A stretch of DNA of 64,000 nucleotides from Streptomyces nojiriensis (GCF_017639205.1 NZ_CP071139.1:7129501-7193500), one strand, 5' to 3'. Counted from the stretch's first letter, positions 27,497 to 37,086 are shown. The notes: a model not told the origin generated them from the letters alone. A program made the numbers and translations.

Positions 27497-28984
27497 ATGG
27501 CAATCGGGCGAGTGGTCCAGACAGCGGACAGAACCATCGGCAGCCGTCAGCTCGCGGCCCTGCTGCCCGCCGACGTCCTGGCCCGCCCCGGCTACCGGGC
27601 GCTCGCCGACGCAGTCCGCACGCTGATCCTCGACGGACGCATCGCCCTGCACGTCCGGCTGCCCGCCGAACGCGAACTCGCCGAGGCGGTCGGCGCCAGC
27701 CGGGCCACCATCACCGGCGCCTACGACCTGCTGCGCGAGAGCGGCTACGTCCGCAGCCGGCGCGGCGCCGGCACCTGGACCGAGCTCCCCGACGGCCACC
27801 GCCCCGTCGGGGCCCACGCCCTCCTCGGCGCCGGCGGCTACAGCGCCGACGGCGATCCCGGTGTCGACCTCGCCATCGCCGCCATGGGCGCCCCGGAGGG
27901 CGAGCTCGCCGACGCCCTCGCCCGGGCCGCGCGCCGGCTGCCCGAGCTCGCCCGGAACCCCGGCTACCACCCCTTCGGCCTGCCCGACCTCCGCAGCGCC
28001 GTCGCCGACCGGTTCACCCGCCGCGGGCTCCCCACGCGCCCCGAGCAGATCCTGGTGACGGCCGGGTCCCAGCAGGCCTTCTCCCTGGTCGTCAGCCTGC
28101 TCTGCCGGCCCGGGGACCGGGTCGTGACCGAGAATCCCACCTACGCCAACGCCCTCGACGCCCTGCGCCACGCACGGCTGCGCACCGGATCCATCGCCGT
28201 CTCCGACGCGGGCTGGGACATGGAGATAGCCGAGTCCACCCTGCGCCAGACCGTGCCCAGGCTGGCGTACGTGATCCCCGACTTCCACAACCCGACGGGG
28301 GCCCTGATGCCACCGGAGCAGCGGCTGCGGCTGCTCGCGGCGACCCGTGCCACCGGGACCTGGCTGGTCGTCGACGAGACGATCGCCGACATCGCGCTGG
28401 ACGTGCCCGCGCCCGCACCGCTGGCCTCCCTCGCCCCGCGCGGGGGCGCGGACCACGTGATCACCATCGGCTCGCTGAGCAAGACGCACTGGGGCGGGCT
28501 GCGGGTGGGGTGGGTCCGGGCCACCGCGAAGATGATCACCGAGCTGACGGCTGTCCGGGTCTCCGCCGACATGACCGGCTCGGTGCTCGACCAGCTCGTC
28601 GCGCTCCCGCTGCTGGCCGGCATCGACGCCGCGCTGCCGGCCCGGCTGACGCAGCTGCGGATCCGGCGCGAGGCCCTGGTGCAGTCGCTCCAGCGGCACA
28701 CCCCGGAATGGTCCTGGCAGGTCCCGCCGGGCGGCCTCTCGCTCTGGGTCGACCTGGGCGAACCGGTCAGCTCGGCCCTGGCCGAGCGGGCCGCCGCGGC
28801 CGGGGTGCACATCGGCCGCGGTGCCCGCTTCGGCGTCGACCCGGGCACCTTCGAACACCGGCTCCGGATCCCGTACACCCTCCCCGCCGACCGGCTCGAC
28901 GAGGGCATCCGCCGCCTCGCGGGCGCCTTCCACGACGGGGTGCCGCTGCCACCGGCGGTGGACCGCCCGCACTGGGTAGCGTAA
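27497..28984 (+). CDS. MocR-family regulator (GntR wHTH fused to aminotransferase fold)
   Basis: 495 residues from ATG 27497 with GGGGAGG upstream. The N-terminal winged helix is about residues 25-95 (YRALADAVRTLILDGRI ... PAERELAEAVGASRATITGAYDLLRE). The remainder is a fold-type-I aminotransferase domain: ENPTYANALDALR, DFHNPTGALMPPEQR, VVDETIADIALD, and the PLP-Lys motif TIGSLSKTHWGGLRVGW. Such proteins bind PLP and use it as an effector. The small membrane gene at 29011 is convergent, as often seen for YczR/YczE-like pairs. The target genes are probably itself and the divergent pair. Confidence 0.9.
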   Translation: MAIGRVVQTADRTIGSRQLAALLPADVLARPGYRALADAVRTLILDGRIALHVRLPAERELAEAVGASRATITGAYDLLRESGYVRSRRGAGTWTELPDGHRPVGAHALLGAGGYSADGDPGVDLAIAAMGAPEGELADALARAARRLPELARNPGYHPFGLPDLRSAVADRFTRRGLPTRPEQILVTAGSQQAFSLVVSLLCRPGDRVVTENPTYANALDALRHARLRTGSIAVSDAGWDMEIAESTLRQTVPRLAYVIPDFHNPTGALMPPEQRLRLLAATRATGTWLVVDETIADIALDVPAPAPLASLAPRGGADHVITIGSLSKTHWGGLRVGWVRATAKMITELTAVRVSADMTGSVLDQLVALPLLAGIDAALPARLTQLRIRREALVQSLQRHTPEWSWQVPPGGLSLWVDLGEPVSSALAERAAAAGVHIGRGARFGVDPGTFEHRLRIPYTLPADRLDEGIRRLAGAFHDGVPLPPAVDRPHWVA

Positions 28985-29013
28985 GGACCGGGCCTGCGCA
29001 GGCCCGGCCCTTA
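28981..29013. terminator. bidirectional hairpin between convergent genes
   Basis: CCGGGCCTGC at 28988-28997 and GCAGGCCCGG at 28998-29007, extended by TAAGG/CCTTA arms. Overlaps the stop codons of both convergent genes. Confidence 0.75.
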
Positions 29014-29484
29014 CGCGGACCTGCGGAAGTACCGGTTCGCCGCCGGGCGGAACATCAGCACCACCGCCGTCAGCACGGCCGCCAGATGGACCGTCCTGCT
29101 CGCCCCGAAGACCCACTCCACGGCGTCCGTACGGGCCAGCGCGTCGGAGAGCGACCCGCCGTCGAGGAGGTACCCGAGCGGTCCGACCACCAGCGAGGCG
29201 GTGCCGAGGACCCCGAGGCCGACCGCCAGGGTGATCCGGGCCCAGCCGGCGCCGCGGCGCATGCGCAAGGCGACCAGCACGGCGGCGGTGAACACGGCCA
29301 GCCGCACCGCCAGACCCGCACCGATCCCGTCGGCCGGAGCCCGGCCCACCATCAGTGCGGTCTCGAACGCGCCCGCGGCCACGGCGGTGACCCAGAGCGC
29401 GAAGGCGGCCCGGACGGCGGCGGGCGGCGGGCCGGGGTCGCTGCGTTCCGTCGCACGGCGCGCGGGGAGGGAGACGGCAGGCAT
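29011..29484 (-). CDS. small four-helix integral membrane protein
   Basis: 157 residues from ATG 29484. Four hydrophobic segments are seen (AAFALWVTAVAAGAF, LAVRLAVFTAAVLVALR, ITLAVGLGVLGTASLVVG, VHLAAVLTAVVLMF), with Arg-rich loops between them. No catalytic motif. It sits convergent to the MocR regulator and upstream of a two-component system on the same strand, from which it is separated by 110 bp. Function unknown. Confidence 0.7.
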   Translation of the reverse strand: MPAVSLPARRATERSDPGPPPAAVRAAFALWVTAVAAGAFETALMVGRAPADGIGAGLAVRLAVFTAAVLVALRMRRGAGWARITLAVGLGVLGTASLVVGPLGYLLDGGSLSDALARTDAVEWVFGASRTVHLAAVLTAVVLMFRPAANRYFRRSA

Positions 29485-29596
29485 CGTGGGCTCGCTCTCG
29501 TTCCGGGGACTGGATGGTTCGACACCCCGATGCTCCCGTCGGCGCGCGCCGCGCACCCGCCTGCAGCCCCGCCTGTCCGCCCTGGGGCCAGCCCCC

Positions 29597-30232
29597 CTAC
29601 GGGGTGCGGATCAGGCGGCGGGTGGCGGCCGCCGCGACCGCCGAGGTGCGGGAGTCGACGCCGAGCTTGGCGTAGATGTGCACCAGGTGGGACTTGACCG
29701 TGGCCTGGCTGAGGAAGAGCCTCTTGGAGATCTGCTGGTTCGACAGGCCGTCCGCGACCAGCTGAAGCACCTCCAGCTCCCGCTTCGTCAGCGCCTCCGC
29801 CGGGGTCCGCATCCGGTCCATCAGGCGCAGCGCCACCGCCGGGGCCAGCGCCGACTGGCCCGCCGCGGCCGTCCGGACGGCCGCCGCCAGCTCCTCCGGC
29901 GGGGCGTCCTTGAGCAGATAGCCCGAGGCGCCCGCCTCCACCGCCGCCAGGATGTCCGCGTCCGTGTCGTACGTGGTCAGCACCAGCACCCGGGGCGCGC
30001 CCGGGCGGGCGGTGATCAGGGCCGTCGCCTCGGAGCCGTGCATACCGGGCCCGGGACCGAACTGGAGGTCCATCAGCACCACGTCCACCGGGTCCGCCGC
30101 GGCCAGCTCCACCGCCCGCTCGGCGGTCGCCGCCTCGGCCACCACCGCGAAGTCCGGTTCGGTGTCCAGCACCGCGCGCAGCCCGGCCCGGACCACCGGG
30201 TGGTCGTCGGCGAGCAGGAGACGGATGGTCAC
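29597..30232 (-). CDS. NarL/LuxR-type response regulator
   Basis: 211 residues from GTG 30232, which overlaps the kinase stop by GTGA. Receiver domain: acidic pocket LLLADDHPVVRAGL, phospho-Asp in DVVLMDLQFGPG, switch Thr in VLVLTTYDTD, and Lys in GASGYLLKDAP. The C-terminal LuxR HTH is ALTKRELEVLQLVADGLSNQ ... SQATVKSHLVHIYAKLGV. It forms a tight pair with the histidine kinase and is likely to control the divergent ABC genes at 31623-33400. Confidence 0.94.
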   Translation of the reverse strand: MTIRLLLADDHPVVRAGLRAVLDTEPDFAVVAEAATAERAVELAAADPVDVVLMDLQFGPGPGMHGSEATALITARPGAPRVLVLTTYDTDADILAAVEAGASGYLLKDAPPEELAAAVRTAAAGQSALAPAVALRLMDRMRTPAEALTKRELEVLQLVADGLSNQQISKRLFLSQATVKSHLVHIYAKLGVDSRTSAVAAAATRRLIRTP

Positions 30233-31488
30233 AGGGCCTCCACGGCGTCCGGATGTTCCGCGTGTGCTGCGTCCTCGACGTGTTCGAGGTTCTCGAGGGG
30301 CAGCGGCAGGGTGACGGCCACGGCGGTGCCCTGCCCGGGGTCGGACTCCACGGTGAACAGCCCGCCCAGGGTCTCGGCGCGCGAGCGCATGGCGGGCAGC
30401 CCGAAGCCGCCGTCGCCCGAGCCGGAGGCGACCGACGAGGGGTCGAAGCCGTGCCCGTCGTCGACGATGTCCAGGGTGACCGAGGCGTCCATGAACGTCA
30501 GGGTGATCTCGGCGCGCCCGGCCCGCGCGTGCCGCACCACATTGGCCAGCGCCGACTGCGCGATGCGCAGCAGGGCCACCTCGTACGGGGTGGGCAGCAC
30601 CCGCGGGCTGCCGGTCAGCGAGAACCGCACGCGCGGCCCCGGGACCCCCGCGCACAGCCGCTCCAGCGCGGCCGCGAGCGACCCGTGCTCCAGGTCCGGC
30701 GGGGTGAGGGCCCGTACGAAGCGGCGCGCCTCGGCGAGGTTCTCCTGGGCCGCCTCCCGGGCCCGGGCGATGTGCGGCCGGGCCGGGGCCCCCTCGGGCA
30801 GCGCCCGCTCGGCGGCCCGCAGCAGCAGCTGGATGGAGGAGAGCCCCTGGGCGAGGGTGTCGTGGATCTCCCGGGCGAGGCGCTCCCGCTCCGCCATGAT
30901 CCCGGCGCCCCGCTCGGCCGCGGCCAGCTCGGCCCGGGTCGTGATGAGCTCCTCGATCAGCTCCCTGCGGCGCTCGCTCTCGCGGTACAGCGCCTGGTAG
31001 CCCAGTACGGTCGCCACCGCCACCGCCCCGCCCAGCAGCGGCCCGAGGAAGGCCCCGGGGGTCACCGAGCTGCTGTGCGCGAGGAAGCCGCCGATGGCCG
31101 CGCAGGCGGTCACCGCGACGGCAGTGACCCCCCAGCGCAGCCGCAGCAGGTGCAGCTCCAGGAAGTAGAGCGGGAAGGCGATCCACAGGCCGTCGGGGGA
31201 GACCACGAGCAGCGCCGCCCAGGCCGCGCCGAGCCCGGCCAGCCACAGCGCCCCGGCGCGCGGCGAGCTGTGCACGGCGGGGGCCCGTACGCCGCCCGCG
31301 TAGACGGCGGCGAGCACCGCGCAGGCGGCGATCACCCAGCCGGGCCGGGGCGCGGAATCGGTGACGGCCCGCCCGGCGGCGAGCAAGAGCAGGCCGAAGA
31401 GCAGCGCGTGCAGGCACAGCCGCAGCACCTTGGACACGGGCGTCAGGGCACGCGCGGCGGGGAGAACGGAGGAAACGGGAGCAGTCAT
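30229..31488 (-). CDS. NarL-partner sensor histidine kinase (HisKA_3 type)
   Basis: 419 residues from ATG 31488. The N-terminal half has about five hydrophobic helices (LRLCLHALLFGLLLLAAG and four more), with no large extracellular sensor, so it probably senses in or near the membrane. Phospho-His is in AREIHDTLAQGLSSIQLLL. The HATPase domain has the N box LANVVRHARAG, the G1 box DIVDDGHGFD and the G2 region GGFGLPAMRSRAE. The last 15 residues are acidic/His-rich. It lies back to back with an FtsX-like permease/ATPase pair, a common arrangement for peptide-sensing systems. Confidence 0.92.
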   Translation of the reverse strand: MTAPVSSVLPAARALTPVSKVLRLCLHALLFGLLLLAAGRAVTDSAPRPGWVIAACAVLAAVYAGGVRAPAVHSSPRAGALWLAGLGAAWAALLVVSPDGLWIAFPLYFLELHLLRLRWGVTAVAVTACAAIGGFLAHSSSVTPGAFLGPLLGGAVAVATVLGYQALYRESERRRELIEELITTRAELAAAERGAGIMAERERLAREIHDTLAQGLSSIQLLLRAAERALPEGAPARPHIARAREAAQENLAEARRFVRALTPPDLEHGSLAAALERLCAGVPGPRVRFSLTGSPRVLPTPYEVALLRIAQSALANVVRHARAGRAEITLTFMDASVTLDIVDDGHGFDPSSVASGSGDGGFGLPAMRSRAETLGGLFTVESDPGQGTAVAVTLPLPLENLEHVEDAAHAEHPDAVEAL

Positions 31489-31622
31489 GTCCGGACCAGC
31501 GTAAGTGGGGGCGGACCGGACCCGGTCAACCAAAAGTTCGATGTCCGGGCACACCCTTCGATACGAGGATCACTACCGGGGCGCGATGCCTTGTGTCCAC
31601 GCGGAAGACCAAGGTGGGGAAC

Positions 31623-32711
31623 ATGTTCGTCGCATGGAGAGATCTACGGTTCGCCAAGGGCCGCTTCGCCCTCATGGGCTCGGTCGTGCTGCTCATCACC
31701 CTGCTGGTGGGCCTGCTGTCCGGGCTCACCTCCGGCCTGGCACGGGAGAACGTCTCGGCCGTCACCGGTCTGCCCGCCACGCACCTGGCCTTCGCCGCGC
31801 CCACCGGGGACCAGAAGGTGTCCTTCACCAACTCCCAGGTGTCCGAGTCCGCCTGGCTGGCCTGGCGGAAGCAGCCCGGGGTCCGGGCGGCGGAGCCGCT
31901 CGGCATCCGCACCACCAACGCCGTCTCGGGTGAGCGCACCGCCGCGGTCTCGGTCTTCGGCGTGGATTCCGCCGGGGGTCTCGCACCGCGGAACGCCGGC
32001 CTCACCCAGGGGCAGGTGGTCCTGACGGAGAAGGCCGCCAAGGAGCTGGGCGGCCTGACCGCCGGGGCCAGGCTCAGGATCGGCCCGCTGGAACTGACCG
32101 TGGCGGGGGTGTCCGGGACCGCCGCCTACAGCCACACCCCGGTCGTCTGGATGGACCTGGGCGACTGGCAGCGCATCGGCAACCCCGGTACCTCCCTCGA
32201 CACCCTCGCCACGGTCGTCGCCGTCTCCGGTGGCGGCGGCCTGGACCTCGGCGCGGCGGACAAGGCCGCCGCGACCAAGGCGCAGACCGTGGACGAGGCC
32301 CTGGGCGCCATCGGCTCGTACCAGGCCGAGAACGGCTCGCTGCAGCTGATGCGCGGCTTCCTGTTCGCCATCTCGGCCCTGGTGATAGGCGCCTTCTTCA
32401 CGGTGTGGACGATCCAGCGCAGCGGGGACATCGCCGTCCTGAAGGCACTGGGTGCCTCCACCCCGTACCTCCTGAAGGACGCCCTCGGCCAGGCCGTCGT
32501 GATGCTCGCCCTCGGTACCGGGCTGGGCACCGCGCTCGCCGCCGGCTTCGGCGCGCTGATCAGCGGCGGCCCCGTGCCCTTCGTGCTCGACGCCGCCACC
32601 GTGCTCGTCCCCGCCGCGATCATGATCCTGCTCGGCGCGCTGGGCGCTGCGCTGTCCATCCGGCGGATCACCGCCGTCGACCCGCTGACCGCCCTCGGGA
32701 GCGCCCGATGA
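31623..32711 (+). CDS. ABC transporter permease, FtsX/MacB-like
   Basis: 362 residues from ATG 31623, with GGTGGGG upstream; an ATG at 31593 would add ten residues. One N-terminal helix (FALMGSVVLLITLLVGLLSG), then an extracytoplasmic domain of about 200 residues, then three C-terminal helices (GFLFAISALVIGAFFTVWTI ... VLVPAAIMILLGALGAALSI). The RSGDIAVLKALGAS motif on the cytoplasmic loop is the FtsX coupling signature. The stop overlaps the ATPase start (ATGA). Probably exports a hydrophobic compound or remodels the envelope. Confidence 0.9.
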   Translation: MFVAWRDLRFAKGRFALMGSVVLLITLLVGLLSGLTSGLARENVSAVTGLPATHLAFAAPTGDQKVSFTNSQVSESAWLAWRKQPGVRAAEPLGIRTTNAVSGERTAAVSVFGVDSAGGLAPRNAGLTQGQVVLTEKAAKELGGLTAGARLRIGPLELTVAGVSGTAAYSHTPVVWMDLGDWQRIGNPGTSLDTLATVVAVSGGGGLDLGAADKAAATKAQTVDEALGAIGSYQAENGSLQLMRGFLFAISALVIGAFFTVWTIQRSGDIAVLKALGASTPYLLKDALGQAVVMLALGTGLGTALAAGFGALISGGPVPFVLDAATVLVPAAIMILLGALGAALSIRRITAVDPLTALGSAR

Positions 32712-33400
32712 CCCTCCTCGTCCACGACGTCACGCTGACCTACCCCGACGGAGAGAGCCGGCTCACCGCCCTCGACGCGGTCGGCCTGGAGGTGCCCGCC
32801 GGCACGCTGACGGCGGTCATCGGCCCCTCCGGCTCCGGCAAGTCCAGCCTGCTCGCGGTCGCCGCCACCCTCGTCACCCCGGATTCCGGCCGGGTCGTCG
32901 TCGCGGGTCAGGACACCACGGAGCTCGGCCCCGCCGAGAAGTCGGCCCTGCGCCGGGAGAAGATCGGCATCGTCTTCCAGCAGCCGAACCTGCTGGCCTC
33001 GCTGACCGCCGCCGAACAGCTGCAGGTCATGGCGCACCTCTCCGGCCGCCCGGCGCGTGCGCTGCGCCGGCGGGCGCTGGAGCTGCTGGACGCGGTGGGC
33101 CTGGCCGACAAGGCCGACAAGCGCCCCCACCAGCTCTCCGGCGGGCAGCGGCAGCGGATCAACATCGCCCGCGCCCTGATGAACGAGCCCGCCGTGCTGC
33201 TGGTCGACGAGCCGACCAGCGCGCTCGACCACGAGCGCGGCGCGGCCGTGCTCGACCTGCTGGTCACCCTCACCCGGGAGCGCTCCACGGCCACGGTGCT
33301 GGTCACGCACGACCACGCCCACCTGGAGCGGATGGACCGTACGGCGACGATGACGGACGGCAGCCTGACGCTGAGCCCGGCCCCGGTGCCGGCGCCCTGA
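32708..33400 (+). CDS. ABC transporter ATP-binding protein
   Basis: 230 residues of the LolD/MacB class. Walker A is GPSGSGKSSL, the Q-loop VFQQPNLL, the signature LSGGQRQRINIARAL, Walker B VLLVDEPTSALD, and the switch His LVTHDHAH. Partner of the FtsX-like permease at 31623, with 4-nt overlapping genes. The operon ends in a strong terminator and is divergent from the two-component system, which may induce it. Confidence 0.95.
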   Translation: MTLLVHDVTLTYPDGESRLTALDAVGLEVPAGTLTAVIGPSGSGKSSLLAVAATLVTPDSGRVVVAGQDTTELGPAEKSALRREKIGIVFQQPNLLASLTAAEQLQVMAHLSGRPARALRRRALELLDAVGLADKADKRPHQLSGGQRQRINIARALMNEPAVLLVDEPTSALDHERGAAVLDLLVTLTRERSTATVLVTHDHAHLERMDRTATMTDGSLTLSPAPVPAP

Positions 33401-33412
33401 GCGGCGTACGGA

Positions 33413-33455
33413 AAGGCCCCGGCCGCCCCTCGGAGCGAGGGGCGGCCGGGGCCTT
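33413..33455. terminator. 20-bp hairpin between ABC operon and allR-like gene
   Basis: 33413-33432 and 33436-33455 are exact complements with a 3-nt loop, flanked by A and T tracts on both sides, so it can stop both convergent transcripts. Confidence 0.88.
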
Positions 33456-33472
33456 CGTACGACTGCGTGGAC

Positions 33473-34276
33473 CTACGCGGGGCTCTGGTTGGCCAGGGCC
33501 ACCGAGAGTTCGGCGGCCACGCCCTGCAGGATCGGCACGAAGGACTCGGCCACCGCCTCCGTGACCCGGCCCGCCGGACCGGAGATGGAGATCGCGGCGG
33601 CGGTCGGCGAGTTCGGCACCGACACGGCGAGGCAGCGGACCCCTATCTCCTGCTCGTTGTCGTCGACCGCGTAGCCCACCTTGCGGACCTGCTCCAGCGC
33701 CTCCAGGAAGCCCTCGGGCGTGGTGATGGTCTTCTCGGTCGCCGCGGGCATCCCGGTGCGGGCGAGCAGGGCCCGTACCTCGTCGGCCGGGGTGTGGGCG
33801 AGGAGTGCCTTGCCCACACCGGTGGAGTGCGGCAGCACCCGGCGGCCGACCTCGGTGAACATGCGCATGGAGTGCTTGGACGGCACCTGGGCGACGTAGA
33901 CGATCTCGTCGCCGTCGAGGAGGGCCATGTTCGCCGTCTCCCCGGTCTCCTCGACCAGGCGGGCGAGGTAGGGGCGGGCCCAGGTGCCCAGCAGGCGCGA
34001 CGCGGACTCGCCGAGGCGGATCAGGCGCGGGCCGAGGGAGTACCGTCGGTTGGGCTGCTGGCGTACGTAGCCGCACGCCACCAGGGTGCGCATCAGGCGG
34101 TGGATCGTGGGCAGAGGAAGACCGCTGGCGGCGGAGAGCTCGCTGAGGCCGACCTCGCCCCCAGCATCGGCCATGCGTTCGAGCAGGTCGAAGGCGCGCT
34201 CGAGGGACTGGACGCCACCGCTGGCGGCGGGGGTCTTCGAGGAAGCGTCGGTGGTGCTGGCGCTGGACGTCGGCAC
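33473..34276 (-). CDS. allR: IclR-family repressor, AllR-like regulator of allantoin genes
   Basis: 267 residues from GTG 34276 with AAGGA 8 nt upstream. The N-terminal winged helix (residues about 20-85) is VQSLERAFDLLERMADAGGE ... LSELSAASGLPLPTIHRLMRTL. The effector-binding GAF-like domain follows, with TGVGKALLAHTPADEVRALL and CLAVSVPNSPTAAAISISGPAGR. In S. coelicolor AllR, an IclR protein divergent from allB/alc, represses the allantoin pathway and is released by allantoin-derived ligands. The same gene order here supports orthology. Repeated 15-bp boxes across the window are its likely targets. Confidence 0.88.
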   Translation of the reverse strand: MPTSSASTTDASSKTPAASGGVQSLERAFDLLERMADAGGEVGLSELSAASGLPLPTIHRLMRTLVACGYVRQQPNRRYSLGPRLIRLGESASRLLGTWARPYLARLVEETGETANMALLDGDEIVYVAQVPSKHSMRMFTEVGRRVLPHSTGVGKALLAHTPADEVRALLARTGMPAATEKTITTPEGFLEALEQVRKVGYAVDDNEQEIGVRCLAVSVPNSPTAAAISISGPAGRVTEAVAESFVPILQGVAAELSVALANQSPA

Positions 34277-34603
34277 GGCGCGGTCCTTTCGGTGCTGGCA
34301 GGCAAGGGAGCAGCCTACCCGGCGGTCGGCGTCGGTCCCAGTGTCGGGGTCGAGGTCGTCATCGCCGGTCAGAGAGGGTTTGTCCGGGTGGCGGACCTCC
34401 TCGGGAAGTTGTCCGCCCGGTTCCCGGTGGTGGTAGCTACATTCTGGATAGTGAAATCTTAATTCCATCTTGTGGAAACATCCAATTGCGGTCCTGGTGT
34501 GTCGGTGGTCCGTCCGGACGCTCTTGACTGGGTACGGATCGCCGGGAAGACTCCGTCAACAGAACGTTGAATTTCGCTCTGTGGAAGTAGATGGGGAGGT
34601 TCG
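34277..34603. promoter_or_regulatory. allR-allB divergent regulatory region
   Basis: A 327-bp stretch without a gene. AllR-like boxes: TTCTGGATAGTGAAA at 34442-34456 and TTCCATCTTGTGGAA at 34463-34477 (21 bp apart), plus TTTCGCTCTGTGGAA at 34572-34586. The second shared element, CAACAGAACGTTG, is at 34557-34569. A weak promoter-like TTGACT at 34524-34529 has an AAGACT hexamer 17 bp on, towards allB. Confidence 0.65.
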
Positions 34604-35947
34604 GTGGCCGACGTGGCTGTGGAACTGGTACTGCGCTCGACGCGCGTCATCACCCCGGAGGGCACGCGTGCCGCTTCGGTGGCCGTCGCCGGCGGGAAGA
34701 TAGCGGCCGTGCTGGCGTACGAGGCCGAGGTACCGGCCGGAGCCCGGCTGGAGGACTTCGGCGACGACGTCCTGCTCCCCGGCCTGGTCGACACCCACGT
34801 CCACGTGAACGACCCGGGCCGCACCGAGTGGGAAGGCTTCTGGACGGCCACCCGCGCCGCTGCGGCCGGCGGCATCACCACGATCCTCGACATGCCGCTC
34901 AACTCCCTGCCGCCCACCACGACGACCGCCAACCTGCGCGTCAAGCAGGAGGTCGCCCGCGCCAAGGCGCACGTGGACGTCGGCTTCTGGGGCGGCGCCC
35001 TGCCGGACAACGTCAAGGATCTGCGCCCGCTGCACGACGCCGGGGTCTACGGCTTCAAGTGCTTCCTGTCGCCCTCGGGCGTGGACGAGTTCCCCGAGCT
35101 CGACCAGGAGCAGCTGGCCACCTCCCTCGCCGAGATCACCGGCTTCGGCGGCCTGCTGATCGTGCACGCCGAGGACCCGCACCACCTGGACGCCGCTCCC
35201 GTCGTCCCGGGCCCCAAGTACGCCGACTTCCTCGCCTCGCGGCCGCGCGACGCCGAGAACACCGCGATCGGCAACCTGATCGCCCAGGCCAAGCGGCTGA
35301 ACGCCCGCGTGCACGTGCTGCACCTGTCGTCCTCCGACGCGCTGCCGCTGATCGCCGCCGCCAAGGCCGAGGGCGTCCGCATCACCGTCGAGTCCTGCCC
35401 GCACTACCTCACCCTCACGGCCGAGGAAGTGCCGGACGGGGCCAGCGAGTTCAAGTGCTGCCCGCCCATCCGCGAAGCCGCCAACCAGGACCTCCTGTGG
35501 GACGCGCTCGCCGACGGCACGATCGACTGCATCGTCTCCGACCACTCGCCCTCCACCGCGGACCTGAAGACCAGCGACTTCTCCACCGCGTGGGGCGGCA
35601 TCTCCTCCCTCCAGCTGGGCCTCCCCGCGATCTGGACCGAGGCGCGCCGCCGCGGCCGGACCCTGGAGGACGTCGTCCGCTGGATGTCCGCCGCTCCGGC
35701 GAAGCTCGCGGGCCTCGGCCAGAAGGGGGCCATCGAGGTCGGCCGCGACGCCGACTTCGCCGTCCTGGCCCCTGAAGAAACGTTCACTGTGGACCCGGCC
35801 GAGCTCCACCACCGCAACCAGGTCACGGCGTACGCGGGCAAGACCCTGCACGGCGTCGTGAAGTCCACCTGGCTGCGGGGCACGCAGATCGCCGACCACG
35901 GCACCCCGACCGAGCCCACGGGCCTCCTCCTCGAAAGGCAGAACTGA
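34604..35947 (+). CDS. allB: allantoinase
   Basis: 447 residues from GTG 34604 with GGGGAGG upstream. A cyclic amidohydrolase that opens S-allantoin to allantoate. Metal His pair in LVDTHVHVNDPGRTEWEGF, carboxylated Lys in GVYGFKCFLSPSG, further His in LIVHAEDPHHL and VHVLHLSSSDAL, and Asp in CIVSDHSPSTADL. Blocks match AllB and not dihydroorotase (for example FSTAWGGISSLQLGLP). Followed after 3 bp by allantoicase, forming an operon under the AllR-like region. Confidence 0.96.
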   Translation: MADVAVELVLRSTRVITPEGTRAASVAVAGGKIAAVLAYEAEVPAGARLEDFGDDVLLPGLVDTHVHVNDPGRTEWEGFWTATRAAAAGGITTILDMPLNSLPPTTTTANLRVKQEVARAKAHVDVGFWGGALPDNVKDLRPLHDAGVYGFKCFLSPSGVDEFPELDQEQLATSLAEITGFGGLLIVHAEDPHHLDAAPVVPGPKYADFLASRPRDAENTAIGNLIAQAKRLNARVHVLHLSSSDALPLIAAAKAEGVRITVESCPHYLTLTAEEVPDGASEFKCCPPIREAANQDLLWDALADGTIDCIVSDHSPSTADLKTSDFSTAWGGISSLQLGLPAIWTEARRRGRTLEDVVRWMSAAPAKLAGLGQKGAIEVGRDADFAVLAPEETFTVDPAELHHRNQVTAYAGKTLHGVVKSTWLRGTQIADHGTPTEPTGLLLERQN

Positions 35948-35950
35948 CCA

Positions 35951-37069
35951 GTGGCGATTGAATCCTTCACCGGTAACGCGAACCCGTACGGAGGCGGCGA
36001 CCCGTACGCGGACTACCGCACCGCGGACTTCCCCTTCACCCAGTACGCGAACCTCGCCACCCGTGAGCTGGGTGCCGGTGTCATCGCCGCCAACGACGAG
36101 TTCTTCGCCCAGCGCGAGAACCTGCTGATCTCCGAGGCCGCGCACTTCGACCCCGAGGACTTCGGCCACAAGGGCAAGGTCATGGACGGCTGGGAGACCC
36201 GCCGCCGCCGCGGTGTCTCGGCCACCGAGCCCTGGCCGACCCCCGAGGACCACGACTGGGCGCTCGTACGCCTGGGCGCCCCCGGCATCATCCGCGGCAT
36301 CGTCGTCGACACCGCCCACTTCCGCGGCAACATGCCGCAGGCCGTCTCCGTCGAGGCCACCAACTGGGCGGGCGCCCTCGCGCCGACCCCGGAGGAGCTC
36401 CAGGGCGACGACGTGAAGTGGACGACGATCGTCCCCCGCACCCCGGTCGGCGGCCACGCGGCCAACGGCTTCGAGGTGGACGTCGAGCAGCGCTTCACCC
36501 ACCTGCGCGTCAACCAGCACCCCGACGGCGGCATCGCCCGCCTGCGCGTCTACGGCGAGGTCCTGCCCGACCCGAAGTGGCTCGACGCGCTCGGCTCCTT
36601 CGACGTGGTGGCCCTGGAGAACGGCGGCTCCGTCCAGGACGCCTCCAACCGCTTCTACTCCCCGCCGACCAACACCATCAACCCGGGCCGCTCCCGCAAG
36701 ATGGACGACGGCTGGGAGACCGCGCGCCGCCGCGACAACGGCAACGACTGGATCCGCTACCAGCTCGTCACCGAGTCCGAGATCCGCGCCGTCGAGATCG
36801 ACACCGCGTACCTCAAGGGCAACTCGGCCGGCTGGGCCTCCCTGTCGGTCAAGACGGGCGAGGAGGGCGAGTGGACGGAGTTCCTGCCGCGCACCCGCCT
36901 GCAGCCCGACACCAACCACCGCTTCGTGCTGGACGCCCCGGCGGTGGGCACGCACGTCCGGATCGACATCTTCCCGGACGGCGGCTTCTCCCGCCTGCGC
37001 CTGTACGGCTCCCTGACGGAGGCCGGCGCGGCGGCGCTGACCACCCGCCACCAGGAACTGGGCGGCTAG
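35951..37069 (+). CDS. alc: allantoicase
   Basis: 372 residues from GTG 35951. Two internally repeated jelly-roll domains: MDGWETRRRRGVS with WALVRLGAPGIIRGIVVDTAHFRGN in the first, and MDDGWETARRRDNGNDWIRYQL with RAVEIDTAYLKGNSAG in the second. Each ends in a THLRVNQHPDGGIARLRVYG-like or FPDGGFSRLRLYG strand. It hydrolyses allantoate to ureidoglycolate and urea. The N-terminal sequence FPFTQYANLATRELGAGVIAANDEFFA is typical. Second gene of allB-alc, ended by a 14-bp hairpin. Confidence 0.97.
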   Translation: MAIESFTGNANPYGGGDPYADYRTADFPFTQYANLATRELGAGVIAANDEFFAQRENLLISEAAHFDPEDFGHKGKVMDGWETRRRRGVSATEPWPTPEDHDWALVRLGAPGIIRGIVVDTAHFRGNMPQAVSVEATNWAGALAPTPEELQGDDVKWTTIVPRTPVGGHAANGFEVDVEQRFTHLRVNQHPDGGIARLRVYGEVLPDPKWLDALGSFDVVALENGGSVQDASNRFYSPPTNTINPGRSRKMDDGWETARRRDNGNDWIRYQLVTESEIRAVEIDTAYLKGNSAGWASLSVKTGEEGEWTEFLPRTRLQPDTNHRFVLDAPAVGTHVRIDIFPDGGFSRLRLYGSLTEAGAAALTTRHQELGG

Positions 37070-37086
37070 TCCGGAGCTGATGTGCC